64,000 nt of DNA from JAWOJB01 sp046484325 (GCA_046484325.1 JAWOJB010000028.1:22752-86751), one strand, 5' to 3'. Positions 44,508-53,522 are shown, counted from the first letter of the stretch. Translations and numbers: made by a program. The notes: generated by a model from the letters alone, not told the origin.

Positions 44508-45025
44508 GCGAGACCGATCATGCCAGGCTCGAGGAACTGGGCGATCGAGCGAACGATCGCAAGGCACTCGGCACGAACGGTTCGGCCCGGGCGACCCGAT
44601 CTGCCGGTTGTGGGGTCGGGCACCTGCAACCGACGCAACCGTGGTTCGGGTGACGCGCCGGCAGGCTCGACCGGTGCACGTGGCTCCGACTCGGGCGTGC
44701 GGAAGCATGGATGAACCGGCGATCGAGAGCACCGGCAGGAGGCCCGCCCCGATGAACGCCACCGTGGCGGCGAGGGCGGCCTTCTCGCCGAGGATGCCCC
44801 GTACACGGTGAGCAGCGGGCCTCGCAGCGTCTCACCTCGCAAGATGCAGGCCGATGTGCTCGTTGGCATGACACTCGGCCCGGGAGCCGGTGCTCGAGCT
44901 GCAGGCCGGGGGACGGTGGTCCCCGCTCGAGGGACCCCGGGCCTATGCGCCCAGCTGCATGCCGGAAGGACCAGGCGAGCTCCGAACCTCCAGGCGCCTG
45001 GCGGTACCGGAACGACCGCCCGCCT
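44508..45025. other. Long intergenic stretch between lctP and zwf
   Basis: 518 bases without a gene I can support. Open frames run through it on both strands but none has a start signal or family match. It holds a GGGGAC/GTCCCC hairpin (44909-44924) suited to ending lctP transcription, and it should contain the zwf promoter. Confidence 0.55.
44909..44924 (-). terminator. Terminator-like hairpin downstream of lctP
   Basis: GGGGAC (44909-44914), loop GGTG, GTCCCC (44919-44924), about 100 bases after the lctP stop. A perfect six-pair GC-rich stem without a T-tract, so at best an imperfect terminator. Confidence 0.4.
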
Positions 45026-46540
45026 CTATCCGAGGAGGCGCACCGCGGCGAAGGCGACGACGCCGCCTGCCACCAGGTAGCCGGCTGCCACCCAGAGGGT
45101 GGTCACCAGCACCCGGCCCTCCTGCCCCGATCCCCCGACGACCGCGGTCGCGGCGATGACGTTGTGCGGGCAGATCATGTTCCCGGCCGCCGCCCCGAAC
45201 CCCTGCGCACCCACCAGCGGCAGGACGGGCATGGCCAGCGTCCGGGCGGTGACGGCCTGGAAGTCGGTGAACAGGATGTTCGAGGCCGTCGCCGATCCGG
45301 TGATGAAGGTGCCAAGCGCCCCCACCACGGGCACGAACACCGGCCAGCCACCTCCGGCGACGGCAGCGGCTGCCTCGGCCAGCACCTCGATCATGCCCGA
45401 GTGGACCATCACGCGCGAGAGCCCCAGCATGGCGACGAGCGCCACCACGACCGGGCCCACCTGGACGAAGGCACGCCCGAAGGCGCCGGTCAACGCCCCC
45501 ACGGGAAGGCGTTGCAGCCACCACCCGAGCAGGAGTCCGCCCATGAGCACGGTCCCCGGGTGGTAGAGGGGGGAGAAGCCTGCCCCGAACCCCCCGGGAA
45601 GGCTCCAGCTCACCTCGACTCGCTGGAGTCCCGACGCCACCCCCGGAACGAGGCGGGTCGCCAACACGAGACCCACCACCGCCAGGTAGGGGGCGCCGGC
45701 CCAGATCGCGCCTGGACCTTCCGGCTGGGGCCCGGCGTCGAGGGCGGGCCGGAAGTGGCGGACGAGCGGGACGAACACGAGGCCGCCGATGAGCGCCCCG
45801 CCGAGGGTCGGCAACTCCGGTCCGACCCACCAGGCAATGCCGAGGTACGGGGCGAGGAACAGGCCGCCGGCCGTCAAAGCGGCGGGGATCACGGTCCGGC
45901 TTCGGTCGCCGACATCCCGTGCCCGCCCGGCCAGCGCCACCACCACCAGCGCCAGGCCCACACCCAGCAGGGCGTGATAGGGCGCCGTGGCCCGGGACAG
46001 CTCGATCGCCGAGAACCCGGTCGCGGCGATCTGGGGCACGATTGGCGTGCCCACCGCCCCAAACGACACTCCGGCCGCATGACCTACCAGTGCCAGCACC
46101 ACCGCGTGAACCGGCGCGAACCCCGCCCCGACCAGGAATGGGGCGGCGAGGGCGGCCGACGTGCCGAAGCCCGCCGCTCCCTCCATGAAGAGAGCGAAGA
46201 ACCAGGCGATCAGCAGGGCCATCACTCTGGGATCGCCGGTCAATCGGGCGAGAGCTCCTTCGAGGACGCCCAGCGCGCCCGAGGCGATCTGCATCTGGTG
46301 GAGGGCGAGGGCAGGGACGATGATCAGCAGGATCGTGAACGCGGTGAAGAGCGCCTCCGCCATCGCCCCGCCGGTGGCAGAGGCCATCCCGACGTCGGAG
46401 GCGAAACTCTCTCCGAACGGACCCCAGGCGAGAACGAGGGATACCGCCAGGCCCACCTGACCCGCCCTCGAGGCGGGCCAGCGGAGCCCCAGCATGAGCA
46501 CGAGGATGACCAGGATCGGGAGCACGGCGAGGAGGGGCAT
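45026..46540 (-). CDS. lctP: L-lactate permease
   Basis: 504 residues, somewhat shorter than the usual 550, with about thirteen membrane helices. FMEGAAGFGTSAALAAPFLVGAG, LVGHAAGVSFGAVGTPIVPQ and GSATASNILFTDFQ are the LctP signatures, and AGNMICPHNVIAATAVVG near the C-terminus is also conserved. It imports lactate or glycolate with protons. Its -10 box overlaps the stop codon of the histidine kinase upstream, so it can be expressed alone or with that kinase. No lactate dehydrogenase is in the window. Confidence 0.93.
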   Translation of the reverse strand: MPLLAVLPILVILVLMLGLRWPASRAGQVGLAVSLVLAWGPFGESFASDVGMASATGGAMAEALFTAFTILLIIVPALALHQMQIASGALGVLEGALARLTGDPRVMALLIAWFFALFMEGAAGFGTSAALAAPFLVGAGFAPVHAVVLALVGHAAGVSFGAVGTPIVPQIAATGFSAIELSRATAPYHALLGVGLALVVVALAGRARDVGDRSRTVIPAALTAGGLFLAPYLGIAWWVGPELPTLGGALIGGLVFVPLVRHFRPALDAGPQPEGPGAIWAGAPYLAVVGLVLATRLVPGVASGLQRVEVSWSLPGGFGAGFSPLYHPGTVLMGGLLLGWWLQRLPVGALTGAFGRAFVQVGPVVVALVAMLGLSRVMVHSGMIEVLAEAAAAVAGGGWPVFVPVVGALGTFITGSATASNILFTDFQAVTARTLAMPVLPLVGAQGFGAAAGNMICPHNVIAATAVVGGSGQEGRVLVTTLWVAAGYLVAGGVVAFAAVRLLG

Positions 46541-46549
46541 CGGCCAGAG

Positions 46550-46555
46550 AGGCTA
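46550..46555 (-). promoter_or_regulatory. -10 box of lctP overlapping the kinase stop codon
   Basis: TAGCCT on the minus strand, nine bases before the lctP ATG; its TAG is also the stop codon of the upstream kinase gene. Confidence 0.45.
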
Positions 46556-47947
46556 GGGGCAGGGGCTGCGGTCGACCGGTGCACCCGGGGCGATCCTCAG
46601 GGAGAGCCGGAAGATGCTCCGGCCCGAGTCGTGTCGGTAGTCGAGACCACCCCCCATGAGCTCGGCCAGTTGCCGAGAGATGGTGAGCCCGATGCCGACC
46701 GATTCGGTCCGGCCCGGCCGCTCGTGGGCTCGCTCGTACAGCTGGAAGATCCGCTCCCACTCTTCGGTGGGCAGCCCGGGGCCGTTATCGGACACCGAGA
46801 TCACCACGCGGTCGCCCTCGAGAGACGCGACGACCACCACATCGGCACCCCCATAGCGCTCGGCGTTGGTGAGGAGATTCCGGAGGATCTGGCGGACCCG
46901 CGCCGGATCACCCATCGCCTCGGGGAGCTCGACGGGACGCTCGGCCCTGACGCCTGATGTGAACGAACCCCCCGCCCTCAGCGTCTGGTCGATCTGCTCG
47001 AGCACGTCGACGACGGTGTCGGCGACCTCGATCGTCCCGGCCTCGGCCCGGGCGGCGACGAGGAGATCGTCGACGAGGTCCGCCATCTCCCTCGCCTGCT
47101 GCACGATGGAGCCGATCATCAAGTCCCGGGTGCCGTCGTCGAGGTCCTCTGTCTCATCGATGAGCTGGGCGAATCCGAGGATGGCGGTGAGGGGCGTCCG
47201 GATCTCGTGGCTCACCGAGGCGAGGAATCGGTTCTTCTCCTCCATGAGCTCGATCATGCGCCGCTCCTCGTTGCGATGGGCGGTGGTGTCGAGGAGAGTG
47301 AACACCGCCCTCGAGAAGTCCGGCTCCCCATCGACCACGGGCACGGCGAGGATCGAGTCGGCGTCGTACGGCTCCGCGTTGGCGGTCGAGGCGGTGAACG
47401 AGGCCTGCGACACCGCCCGCCGATTCCACACGGCGTCGAGCTGGTTCAGCCACCCCGGTTCGGAGCCGTCGTTCACGATCACCGGGTCGACCGGGCCGAT
47501 CAGCTGGTCGAGCGGGAGTCCGACGGCTCGCACGGCGGCCGGGTTCGCCGCGACGATCCAGATCATCGGCACCACCGCCCGGATCGCCTCGATGTCGCCA
47601 CCCAGGTACTCCCGGATGCTCGTGACGCCCTGAGCCCGGAGAGCCTCCATCCACCGCTCGAGCTCGGTGTAGTCCTGCTCCATGATCGGAATGGGTGAGA
47701 TCCGGAACAGGTTCTCGAAGCTCGTCCAACCGCGCAGGCTGCGGGCCAGATCGGTACGCAGAGCCTCGGCATTCCAGGACTCCGCGTTGACGGACTCGAC
47801 GAGACGTGCCCAGGCAGGGCCGGCCCGCAGGTCGGAGCGATCGAGCTCGGCGATGAGGGCCTTCAGCCGGGGATGCACCGGCCGACCACTCGCCGATGCG
47901 CTCGCGTCTCCGGACGCGAGCTGCTGCGAGGTCGAGTCGCTCGTCAC
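46553..47947 (-). CDS. Soluble PAS-type sensor histidine kinase
   Basis: 464 residues from the GTG at 47947. No membrane helix, so cytoplasmic. An N-terminal helical region and a PAS-like sensor (about 100-220; FRISPIPIMEQDY and WIVAANPAAVRAVG) lead to the H-box ASVSHEIRTPLTAI with phospho-His near residue 246, N-box LRNLLTNAERYGG and G-boxes DNGPGLP and SVGIGLTIS. No receiver domain or partner regulator is adjacent. The start is uncertain: an upstream in-frame ATG at 48079 would overlap the divergent GAP gene, and no ribosome binding site favours 47947. It may govern the lactate permease gene 12 bases downstream. Confidence 0.85.
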   Translation of the reverse strand: MTSDSTSQQLASGDASASASGRPVHPRLKALIAELDRSDLRAGPAWARLVESVNAESWNAEALRTDLARSLRGWTSFENLFRISPIPIMEQDYTELERWMEALRAQGVTSIREYLGGDIEAIRAVVPMIWIVAANPAAVRAVGLPLDQLIGPVDPVIVNDGSEPGWLNQLDAVWNRRAVSQASFTASTANAEPYDADSILAVPVVDGEPDFSRAVFTLLDTTAHRNEERRMIELMEEKNRFLASVSHEIRTPLTAILGFAQLIDETEDLDDGTRDLMIGSIVQQAREMADLVDDLLVAARAEAGTIEVADTVVDVLEQIDQTLRAGGSFTSGVRAERPVELPEAMGDPARVRQILRNLLTNAERYGGADVVVVASLEGDRVVISVSDNGPGLPTEEWERIFQLYERAHERPGRTESVGIGLTISRQLAELMGGGLDYRHDSGRSIFRLSLRIAPGAPVDRSPCP

Positions 47948-48062
47948 GGGTGTGTTTCGGCTGATTCCGACCTGCGGTTGAGGAACCGGAGGTACGCTCC
48001 CCCCGGGTTCCGGGGCGTCAGGTCCTGGAAACCCCGAACGAAGGACAAGAAGAGGACCATTC

Positions 48063-48740
48063 GTGCCGATCGACGCCATCGCCGATCTGCTGCCGGCGGC
48101 CGCTGCGGTCGCCCTGAGCCCGTTCCCGATCGTGGCGATCGTCCTGATCCTGGCTGCACCTCGGGCACGCGCCGGCGGCGTGGCGTTCTCGATCGGTTGG
48201 GCCTCCGGGCTGGCCGCCGTCGCCTACGCCGTGGTGCTCGTCGCCGGGGCTGCCGGTGATGCCGGTCTCGACCGTCCCGCGGCAGCAGGCTGGCTCAAGC
48301 TCGCCCTGGGTGTCGGGTTCATCCTGACGGCAGCCAACCAGTGGCGGAAGCGACCCGACTCCACGGCCGAACCGGAGGTGCCGGGATGGATGGCCTCGCT
48401 CGACACGATCACCCCGCGACGGTCGCTCGGCCTGGGTGCGGCACTCTCCGGGGCCAACCCCAAGACCGTCGTGTTGACCCTGGCGGCGTCCGCCTCGATC
48501 GTCGAGGCGGGCCTCGACCCGGCGGGCACCGCCGTCGCCATCGGTGCCTACGTGCTGATCGGCTCGGTCACCGTGCTCGGATCCGTGGTCTTCTATCTGG
48601 TGGCTCCGGAGCGGGCCGCCGGACCGCTCGGTGCGATTCGATCGTTCATGGTCCGGCATGGCTCGGTCGTCGTGATGATCGTGCTGCTCGTCCTCGGGGC
48701 CAAGCTCCTGGGCGATGGCATCGCCCGGCTCGCCCGCTGA
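48063..48740 (+). CDS. GAP (Sap, LysE-like) family membrane protein
   Basis: 225 residues, six membrane helices. LSPFPIVAIVLILAAPRARAGGVAFSIGW-type opening, and LGAALSGANPKTVVLTLAAS, are diagnostic of the actinobacterial GAP/sulfolipid-addressing group, related to LysE exporters. Its members are linked to glycolipid transport in mycobacteria; the cargo here is unknown. GAGG lies upstream of the GTG start. The next gene begins five bases after its stop, so the two are coupled. Confidence 0.85.
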   Translation: MPIDAIADLLPAAAAVALSPFPIVAIVLILAAPRARAGGVAFSIGWASGLAAVAYAVVLVAGAAGDAGLDRPAAAGWLKLALGVGFILTAANQWRKRPDSTAEPEVPGWMASLDTITPRRSLGLGAALSGANPKTVVLTLAASASIVEAGLDPAGTAVAIGAYVLIGSVTVLGSVVFYLVAPERAAGPLGAIRSFMVRHGSVVVMIVLLVLGAKLLGDGIARLAR

Positions 48741-48745
48741 CGGCC

Positions 48746-49858
48746 ATGGATGCGATCCTCGGCCATTACGCAGGCGAGGGCATCGGGTTCACGCTCGTTC
48801 GTTCGGGAGGGGAGATCCTCCTCGTCTTCCCCGATGCGCCGGAGAGACACGAGCCTCGCCTCGTCCGTGACGGAGATGGCTGGCGGATTTCGGGGGGCTT
48901 CCTGGAAGGGGTCCCGGTCGGGTTCACGGACGGCGGCATGATGGCGGGGCGGATCGTCTCCCTGGAGCGAACGAACCGACCCCCCGCCAGGGAGCCCGGC
49001 TCAGGCTTGCTCGCCCCCACCTGGGTCGAGGACGCGCGGTTCACCGACCTCTGGATGTCACACCCTGCCAACGGCAGCGTTCTCGAACTCCCTCCTGGTG
49101 TCCCCTTGCACGCCTTCGTGCAATGGCTGACGGCCCGTGATGCGGTGATCTTCCACGGCTCCAACCGTCGTGACATCGACGAGTTCAGGCCCCGCCGCAC
49201 CTCCACCGAGCTACGTGATCGCTGGGGTCGGGGCAACCTCGCAGCGGTGTACGGGACCCACGACGGTCTGTGGGCGATGTTCTTCGCCGTCGTGGACCGA
49301 TCCCGTCTCCGGGGTTCGATCCGCAACGGGGTGACCCGGTTCTCCCGCCCCGACGGCGACCACCTCGACGTGTACCGCTTCTCGGTCAGCTCGGTCTCCC
49401 TGCCCGATCGCCCGTGGACCGAAGGAGCCCTGTACCTGCTCCCCCGGACCACCTTCGACCGACTGCCCCTGTACCCCGACGGACCGCCCTCCTGGGAGTG
49501 GGCCAGCGTCGCCCCGGTCCGGCCCCTCGCCCGGCTGCCCGTTCTCCCGGAGGACTTCCCGTTTCTCGACCGTATCGGCGGCCATGACGACGGCCCCCTG
49601 CTCGAGCTCGCCGATCTGTGGGACCGCGTGTACGCCGCCACGGTGGAGGCCGAGCCCGTGGGCGGGGGCTACCGCATGGTGGTGGATTTGGAGCCCACGG
49701 TGCTCGATCGCTGGTCGTCGCTGCTCACCGAGTTCCATCCGCAGGCCGCCGTTCGGATCGACCTGGCCACGCAGCCTCCCACCGTGCAGCTCTCCGGCCC
49801 CCCGGCGTTCCTCCAGGTCCACGATCCAACGGCCGGTCGACGGGCCCGAGGAGGTTGA
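48746..49858 (+). CDS. Unknown 370-residue protein coupled to the GAP-family gene
   Basis: I do not recognise the whole protein. Residues 1-75 read as a small beta domain (GEGIGFTLVRSGGEILLVFPD). In the middle, AVIFHGSNRRDIDEFRPRRTS followed 25 residues later by AAVYGTHDGLWAMFFAVVDRS resembles the HG-S / ATxxxxALxFA core of ADP-ribosyltransferase-like folds, a guess from pattern only. The C-terminal 100 residues are acidic. No signal peptide or membrane helix. Translationally coupled to the GAP-family membrane protein, so it may act with it. The start lacks a ribosome binding site of its own. Confidence 0.75.
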   Translation: MDAILGHYAGEGIGFTLVRSGGEILLVFPDAPERHEPRLVRDGDGWRISGGFLEGVPVGFTDGGMMAGRIVSLERTNRPPAREPGSGLLAPTWVEDARFTDLWMSHPANGSVLELPPGVPLHAFVQWLTARDAVIFHGSNRRDIDEFRPRRTSTELRDRWGRGNLAAVYGTHDGLWAMFFAVVDRSRLRGSIRNGVTRFSRPDGDHLDVYRFSVSSVSLPDRPWTEGALYLLPRTTFDRLPLYPDGPPSWEWASVAPVRPLARLPVLPEDFPFLDRIGGHDDGPLLELADLWDRVYAATVEAEPVGGGYRMVVDLEPTVLDRWSSLLTEFHPQAAVRIDLATQPPTVQLSGPPAFLQVHDPTAGRRARGG

Positions 49859-49974
49859 TCCCGATCCCGTCCGCGACCGTCGGTGTCGGGGGATCGCTCG
49901 GCCCTCGGCCTGGGCCCTGCAGGCGAGCCGACCTCGTGGCTCGGCGAGTGCGATCGGGAGCAAATGCCGCCACC

Positions 49975-50344
49975 CGGCTGCGCCGGCCCCTTCCAACGGC
50001 GTGAACAGGTATCCGGCCCGGGCATCCATCGTCGACCAGCGACAGGAGCATCCCACCATCAACCATGGACCAGCTGTAGACGCCCGGCGACTCCCCACAG
50101 ATGGCGTCCGTCTCGAACGTCAAGGTGTTGCCACTGGCCAAGCACGTTCCCGCGGTCTCCACGTCGATGCAATCGGAGGGGTTGTCGAACGTCCCGGTAT
50201 AGGTGCCGTCGTCGCGGAACTCGATCACCTTCACCGTCCCCCGCTGGCAGGTGTTGGTCCAGACACCGGTCGGGAAGACCGCCTCGGCCTCTCCGCCGCC
50301 AGCCCGAGGCCGGCACCGACCATCGTCACCATCCAGCGGCGCAT
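49975..50344 (-). pseudogene. Frameshifted small secreted protein
   Basis: The ATG at 50344 has an excellent AAAGGAG and opens a signal peptide (MRRWMVTMVGAGLGLAA), but this frame soon fails at a TGA. A neighbouring frame continues the likely mature part: GVWTNTCQRGTVKVIEFRDD, GTYTGTFDNPSDC, GNTLTFETDAICG, YSWSMVDGGMLLSLVDDGCP. A second slip near 50020 restores the original frame (AGYLFTPLEG). Two compensating one-base slips would mend it. The four Cys suggest disulphides. The real end is unclear; its tail may overlap the convergent gene. Either decay or assembly error. Confidence 0.6.
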
Positions 50345-50511
50345 GACGAGCTCCTTTGCCGCCCCCATCGTCCCGGACGGCGCTCTAGGAATCGTCTAGA
50401 CGGAGTCGGCGCCGGATCGGCCGGCGACAGGATCGTGTTGGGCTGTCGCGCAGGTCTGGACCAAGCACTCCCCCGGAAGGGGGCGACCCCGGGCCGAACA
50501 GCGCACCGGCC
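50345..50511. other. Short intergenic stretch before the SecDF stop
   Basis: Holds the ribosome binding site of the frameshifted secreted gene; otherwise I see nothing in it. Confidence 0.4.
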
Positions 50512-52791
50512 TCAGCGGCGGGAGCTCGGACGGCGCTCGGGCCGGCCTGGCTTCGGCTCGGGCTCGGGGGGAGGCCGCGGGTACCGCCGCTCGAGGGCGA
50601 CGGCGATCGGCGAGGCGGTGAACACCGACGAGTAGGTGCCGATCACGATCCCGATCAGCAGGGCCAGGGCGAAGTCCCCCAGCGTGTCGCCGCCCAGGAA
50701 GTACAGGCTGACCAGGATGAGGAGGGTGCTGAGCCCGGTGTTGATCGTGCGCGGAATCGTCTCCAGGCAGGCGTCGTTGGCGATCTCCTCGATCGGATCG
50801 TCAGGCCGCAGGCCGATCCGCTCGCGAATGCGGTCGAAGATCACCACCGAGTCGTTCACCGAGTAGCCGATCACGGTGAGGAGAGCGGCCAGGAACACGC
50901 CGTTGAACGACTTGTCCAGCCAGGCGAAGAGCCCGATCAGGATGGCGACGTCGTGGACCATCGCGACCACCGCACCCACTGCCAGCGTCCAGCGGAAGCG
51001 GATCGCCAGGTAGGCGAGCTGGACGAGTACCGCGATGCCGAGGGCGATGAGCGCCCGATTGCGGAGCTCGTCGCCCAGAGTCGGCCCCACGAACTGGTCG
51101 CGAACCAGGTCCGCCGAACCGCCGGCGGCCTCGACCGACTCGACGAGGAACTGCTCGCCGGCCTCGTCGAGATCCCCGGTGCGGACCACCACGTTGCCCG
51201 AGCCCGACTCCTGGATGAGGGCCCGAGGCAGGCCACCTTCGGCCAGGGTCGAGCGAAGCTCGTCGATGTCGACGGGCTGCTCGGTGGAGAACTCCAGCAA
51301 CCTCCCGCCGACGAACTCGATCCCGAGATTGACACCGGCGACGAAGAGCCCGGCCAGCGCCACGATCACGGCGACGGCGGACACCGCCAGCCAGCGGCGC
51401 CAGTGGCCCAGCAGATCGGGACGGGCCGACTTGATCCAGTCCTGGAAACGCTGGCCGACGGTCATGCCCATCGGCCGGGGACGATCGATCCCGAAGACGC
51501 CGACGAGGATCTCGAGGAGGACTCGGGTGACGACGAGGGCCGAGAACATCGACACGACGACTCCGACGCTGAGCGTCACCCCGAATCCGCGAACCGCTCC
51601 GGAAGCGTAGAAGAACAACAGGACGGCGGCGAGCAGCGTCGTGACGTTCGCATCGGCGATGGCGGACCAGGCTCGCGAGAACCCGGCCACGATCGACTCC
51701 CCGATCGACGAGCCGGCCCGGTGTTCTTCCTTGGCACGCTCGTAGACCAGCACGTTGGCGTCGAGCGCCATCCCGATGGCCAGGACGAACCCGGCGATGC
51801 CCGGGAGTGTCAGGGTTGCGCCGATCGAGACGAGGGCGGCGTAGGAGATCACGGCGTACGCACCCAGGGAGAGGGCGGCGGCGACCCCCATCAGCCGGTA
51901 GAACCCGATCATGTAGAGGATGGTGAGGGCAGCGCCGATGAGCGCCGCGTCGACGCTGGCGGAGATGGCGGTGACGCCCAGGGACGGGCCGATGGTCCCC
52001 CGTTCGATCACCTCGACCGGGACCGGCAGGGCGCCGGCCTGGATGAGAGCCGCGAGCTCACGGGCCTCGTCCTCGGCGAAGCCGCCCGTGATGATCGTCC
52101 CGCCGCCGGTGATGCCCACGCCACAGGCCACGTCGAACGCCACCGAGGGGCTGGAGATCACCTCGTCGTCGAGGACGATGGCGATGCGGCGGGCCGGATC
52201 GGCGGGCCCGGCGCAGGCGGCCTCGGAGGTGAGCTCGGCCCAGGCGGTTGCGCCCTCGCGGAAGAACTGGAGGGAGACGACCCATTGGGCGGATGCCTGG
52301 GCATCGAAGAGCGGGATGGCCGCCTCGACCTGCTCTCCCGAGACGGCCACGGGCCCGAGCACGAGGTCCTCGCCCGGGTTCCCCGGGAGCACCAGGCCCT
52401 CCACGTCGTCGGGGACCTGACCCGACGGGTACGAGCCGATGACCGGATGGAAGGTCAGCTGGGCGGTGCGGCCGATCGCCTCCACCGCTTCGTCTGGATC
52501 CTCCAGACCCGGCAGCTCCACGATGATCCGCCGGTCACCGGAGAGCTGCAGGCTGGGCTCGGCCACCCCGATGGCGTCGACCCGGCGGCGGAGCACCTCG
52601 AGGGTGCGGGCGGTGACCTCGGCATCGACCTGGACGTCGGGGGTGTCCTGGGCCTCCAGCACGATCTGGGTACCGCCCCGCAGGTCGAGGCCGAGCCGGA
52701 TCGGGTTCTGGAGGGCGACGTAGATGGAGGCGCCGACGACGGCGAGCGTGAGGAAGAGCCTCCACTTGGACACCTTGATCAAGACAGCCAC
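50512..52791 (-). CDS. secDF: Fused protein-export membrane protein SecDF
   Basis: 759 residues with about twelve membrane helices in two SecD/SecF modules. The SecD half has LGLDLRGGTQIVLEA and LPGIAGFVLAIGMALDANVLVYERAKEE; the SecF half has LGIEFVGGRLLEFS and VNDSVVIFDRIRE. It uses the proton gradient to pull translocating proteins across the membrane with SecYEG. The start is GTG 52791 or TTG 52782 (AGGTGG stands before the latter). The C-terminal 20 residues are basic and Pro-rich. Actinobacteria usually keep secD and secF separate, so the fusion is notable. No yajC or ruvB neighbour. Confidence 0.93.
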   Translation of the reverse strand: MAVLIKVSKWRLFLTLAVVGASIYVALQNPIRLGLDLRGGTQIVLEAQDTPDVQVDAEVTARTLEVLRRRVDAIGVAEPSLQLSGDRRIIVELPGLEDPDEAVEAIGRTAQLTFHPVIGSYPSGQVPDDVEGLVLPGNPGEDLVLGPVAVSGEQVEAAIPLFDAQASAQWVVSLQFFREGATAWAELTSEAACAGPADPARRIAIVLDDEVISSPSVAFDVACGVGITGGGTIITGGFAEDEARELAALIQAGALPVPVEVIERGTIGPSLGVTAISASVDAALIGAALTILYMIGFYRLMGVAAALSLGAYAVISYAALVSIGATLTLPGIAGFVLAIGMALDANVLVYERAKEEHRAGSSIGESIVAGFSRAWSAIADANVTTLLAAVLLFFYASGAVRGFGVTLSVGVVVSMFSALVVTRVLLEILVGVFGIDRPRPMGMTVGQRFQDWIKSARPDLLGHWRRWLAVSAVAVIVALAGLFVAGVNLGIEFVGGRLLEFSTEQPVDIDELRSTLAEGGLPRALIQESGSGNVVVRTGDLDEAGEQFLVESVEAAGGSADLVRDQFVGPTLGDELRNRALIALGIAVLVQLAYLAIRFRWTLAVGAVVAMVHDVAILIGLFAWLDKSFNGVFLAALLTVIGYSVNDSVVIFDRIRERIGLRPDDPIEEIANDACLETIPRTINTGLSTLLILVSLYFLGGDTLGDFALALLIGIVIGTYSSVFTASPIAVALERRYPRPPPEPEPKPGRPERRPSSRR

Positions 52792-52917
52792 CTCGGGAGG
52801 CGGGACGCGAGGAGTCAGGCTACCGGCTAGACACCGCGACGTCGCCGGTCTGCGGCGAGGGGGGTAGACCGCAGAGGTGGCGCCGCGCCGCATCTGCGGA
52901 CGGAACCGAGCCCCACC

Positions 52918-53262
52918 TCAAACGTCGAGCCCGGCAGCGAACCCGAGCCGGTTCGTCCGGCTGAAGACGCCCCTCGGCCACCACCCTTCCCGCCAGCGGG
53001 AGTGGCGTCTCGTTGAGGACCACCACCTGCACGGGTCCGGTGGAGATGTGCGCCTCGAGCGCCCCCGGCCGGCCGCAGTGCCAGGTCGAGGTGATCCTGG
53101 CGGGGTATCGAGTCGTCGACGCAGAGGGCCACGTCGACGTCGGAAGGCGTGTCGGCCTCGCCCCGGGCGTGAGAGCAGAACAGGTCGGCCAAGCGAACCG
53201 GCTCGTCCTCGAAGACCGAGCCGGCGTCGCCAGAGGTCCGCCGGGGCTCGTGGATGCATCGT
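52918..53262 (-). pseudogene. Decayed nucleotidyltransferase (MNT family)
   Basis: Parts of a MNT-type nucleotidyltransferase lie in different frames: VRLADLFCSHARGEADTPSD followed by VDVALCVDDS in one, GALEAHISTGPVQVVVLNET then PLPLAGRVVAEGR in a second, and SRTNRLGFAAGLDV in a third. At least two frameshifts are needed, and the catalytic GS of the family motif is CS here. MNT proteins are usually the antitoxin of HEPN/MNT pairs; no intact HEPN partner is nearby. I regard it as non-functional. Confidence 0.65.
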
Positions 53263-53366
53263 ACGGTGCCACGGCGGGTGATCCGGGAAGCTGGCAAGCT
53301 GAGGTCGGGGATCTGGATCGGGTTCGCTGGTGGGACTTCCGCCGGGCACAGAACCTCTCCGCCGCC

Positions 53367-53522
53367 ATGTACCGGTGCCACTTCTGTGACGGCCCGCTCC
53401 CCGCCCTCTCCGAGCACATGCTGGTCGTTCCCGAAGGCGATGGCGCCCGCCGCCGGCACGCCCACGTCGAGTGCGTCGCCGTCGCCCGGGAGGCAAGCCG
53501 GCTGCCCACCCGGGACGAGTGA
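53367..53522 (+). CDS. Small zinc-ribbon-like protein
   Basis: 51 residues beginning MYRCHFCDGPLPALSEHMLV and containing CxxC plus HAHVEC, which could bind one zinc ion. Third codon positions are strongly G or C, as in the real genes around it. There is no ribosome binding site or -10 box close by, so the start and the gene itself are uncertain. It lies beside the nucleotidyltransferase remnant and converges on modC. Confidence 0.45.
   Translation: MYRCHFCDGPLPALSEHMLVVPEGDGARRRHAHVECVAVAREASRLPTRDE

Noticed and set aside
44508..44762. Upstream extension of the zwf frame to 44762.
   Set aside because: The added residues are Arg- and Cys-rich and unlike G6PD; homologous sequence begins near the ATG at 44507 or 44486.
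47948..48079. ATG at 48079 as start of the second histidine kinase.
   Set aside because: It would overlap the first codons of the divergent GAP gene and add Pro/Gly-rich residues with no domain.
50953..52830. A 625-codon plus-strand frame opposite secDF.
   Set aside because: Low-complexity Asp, His and Gly-rich sequence; antisense to an intact SecDF.
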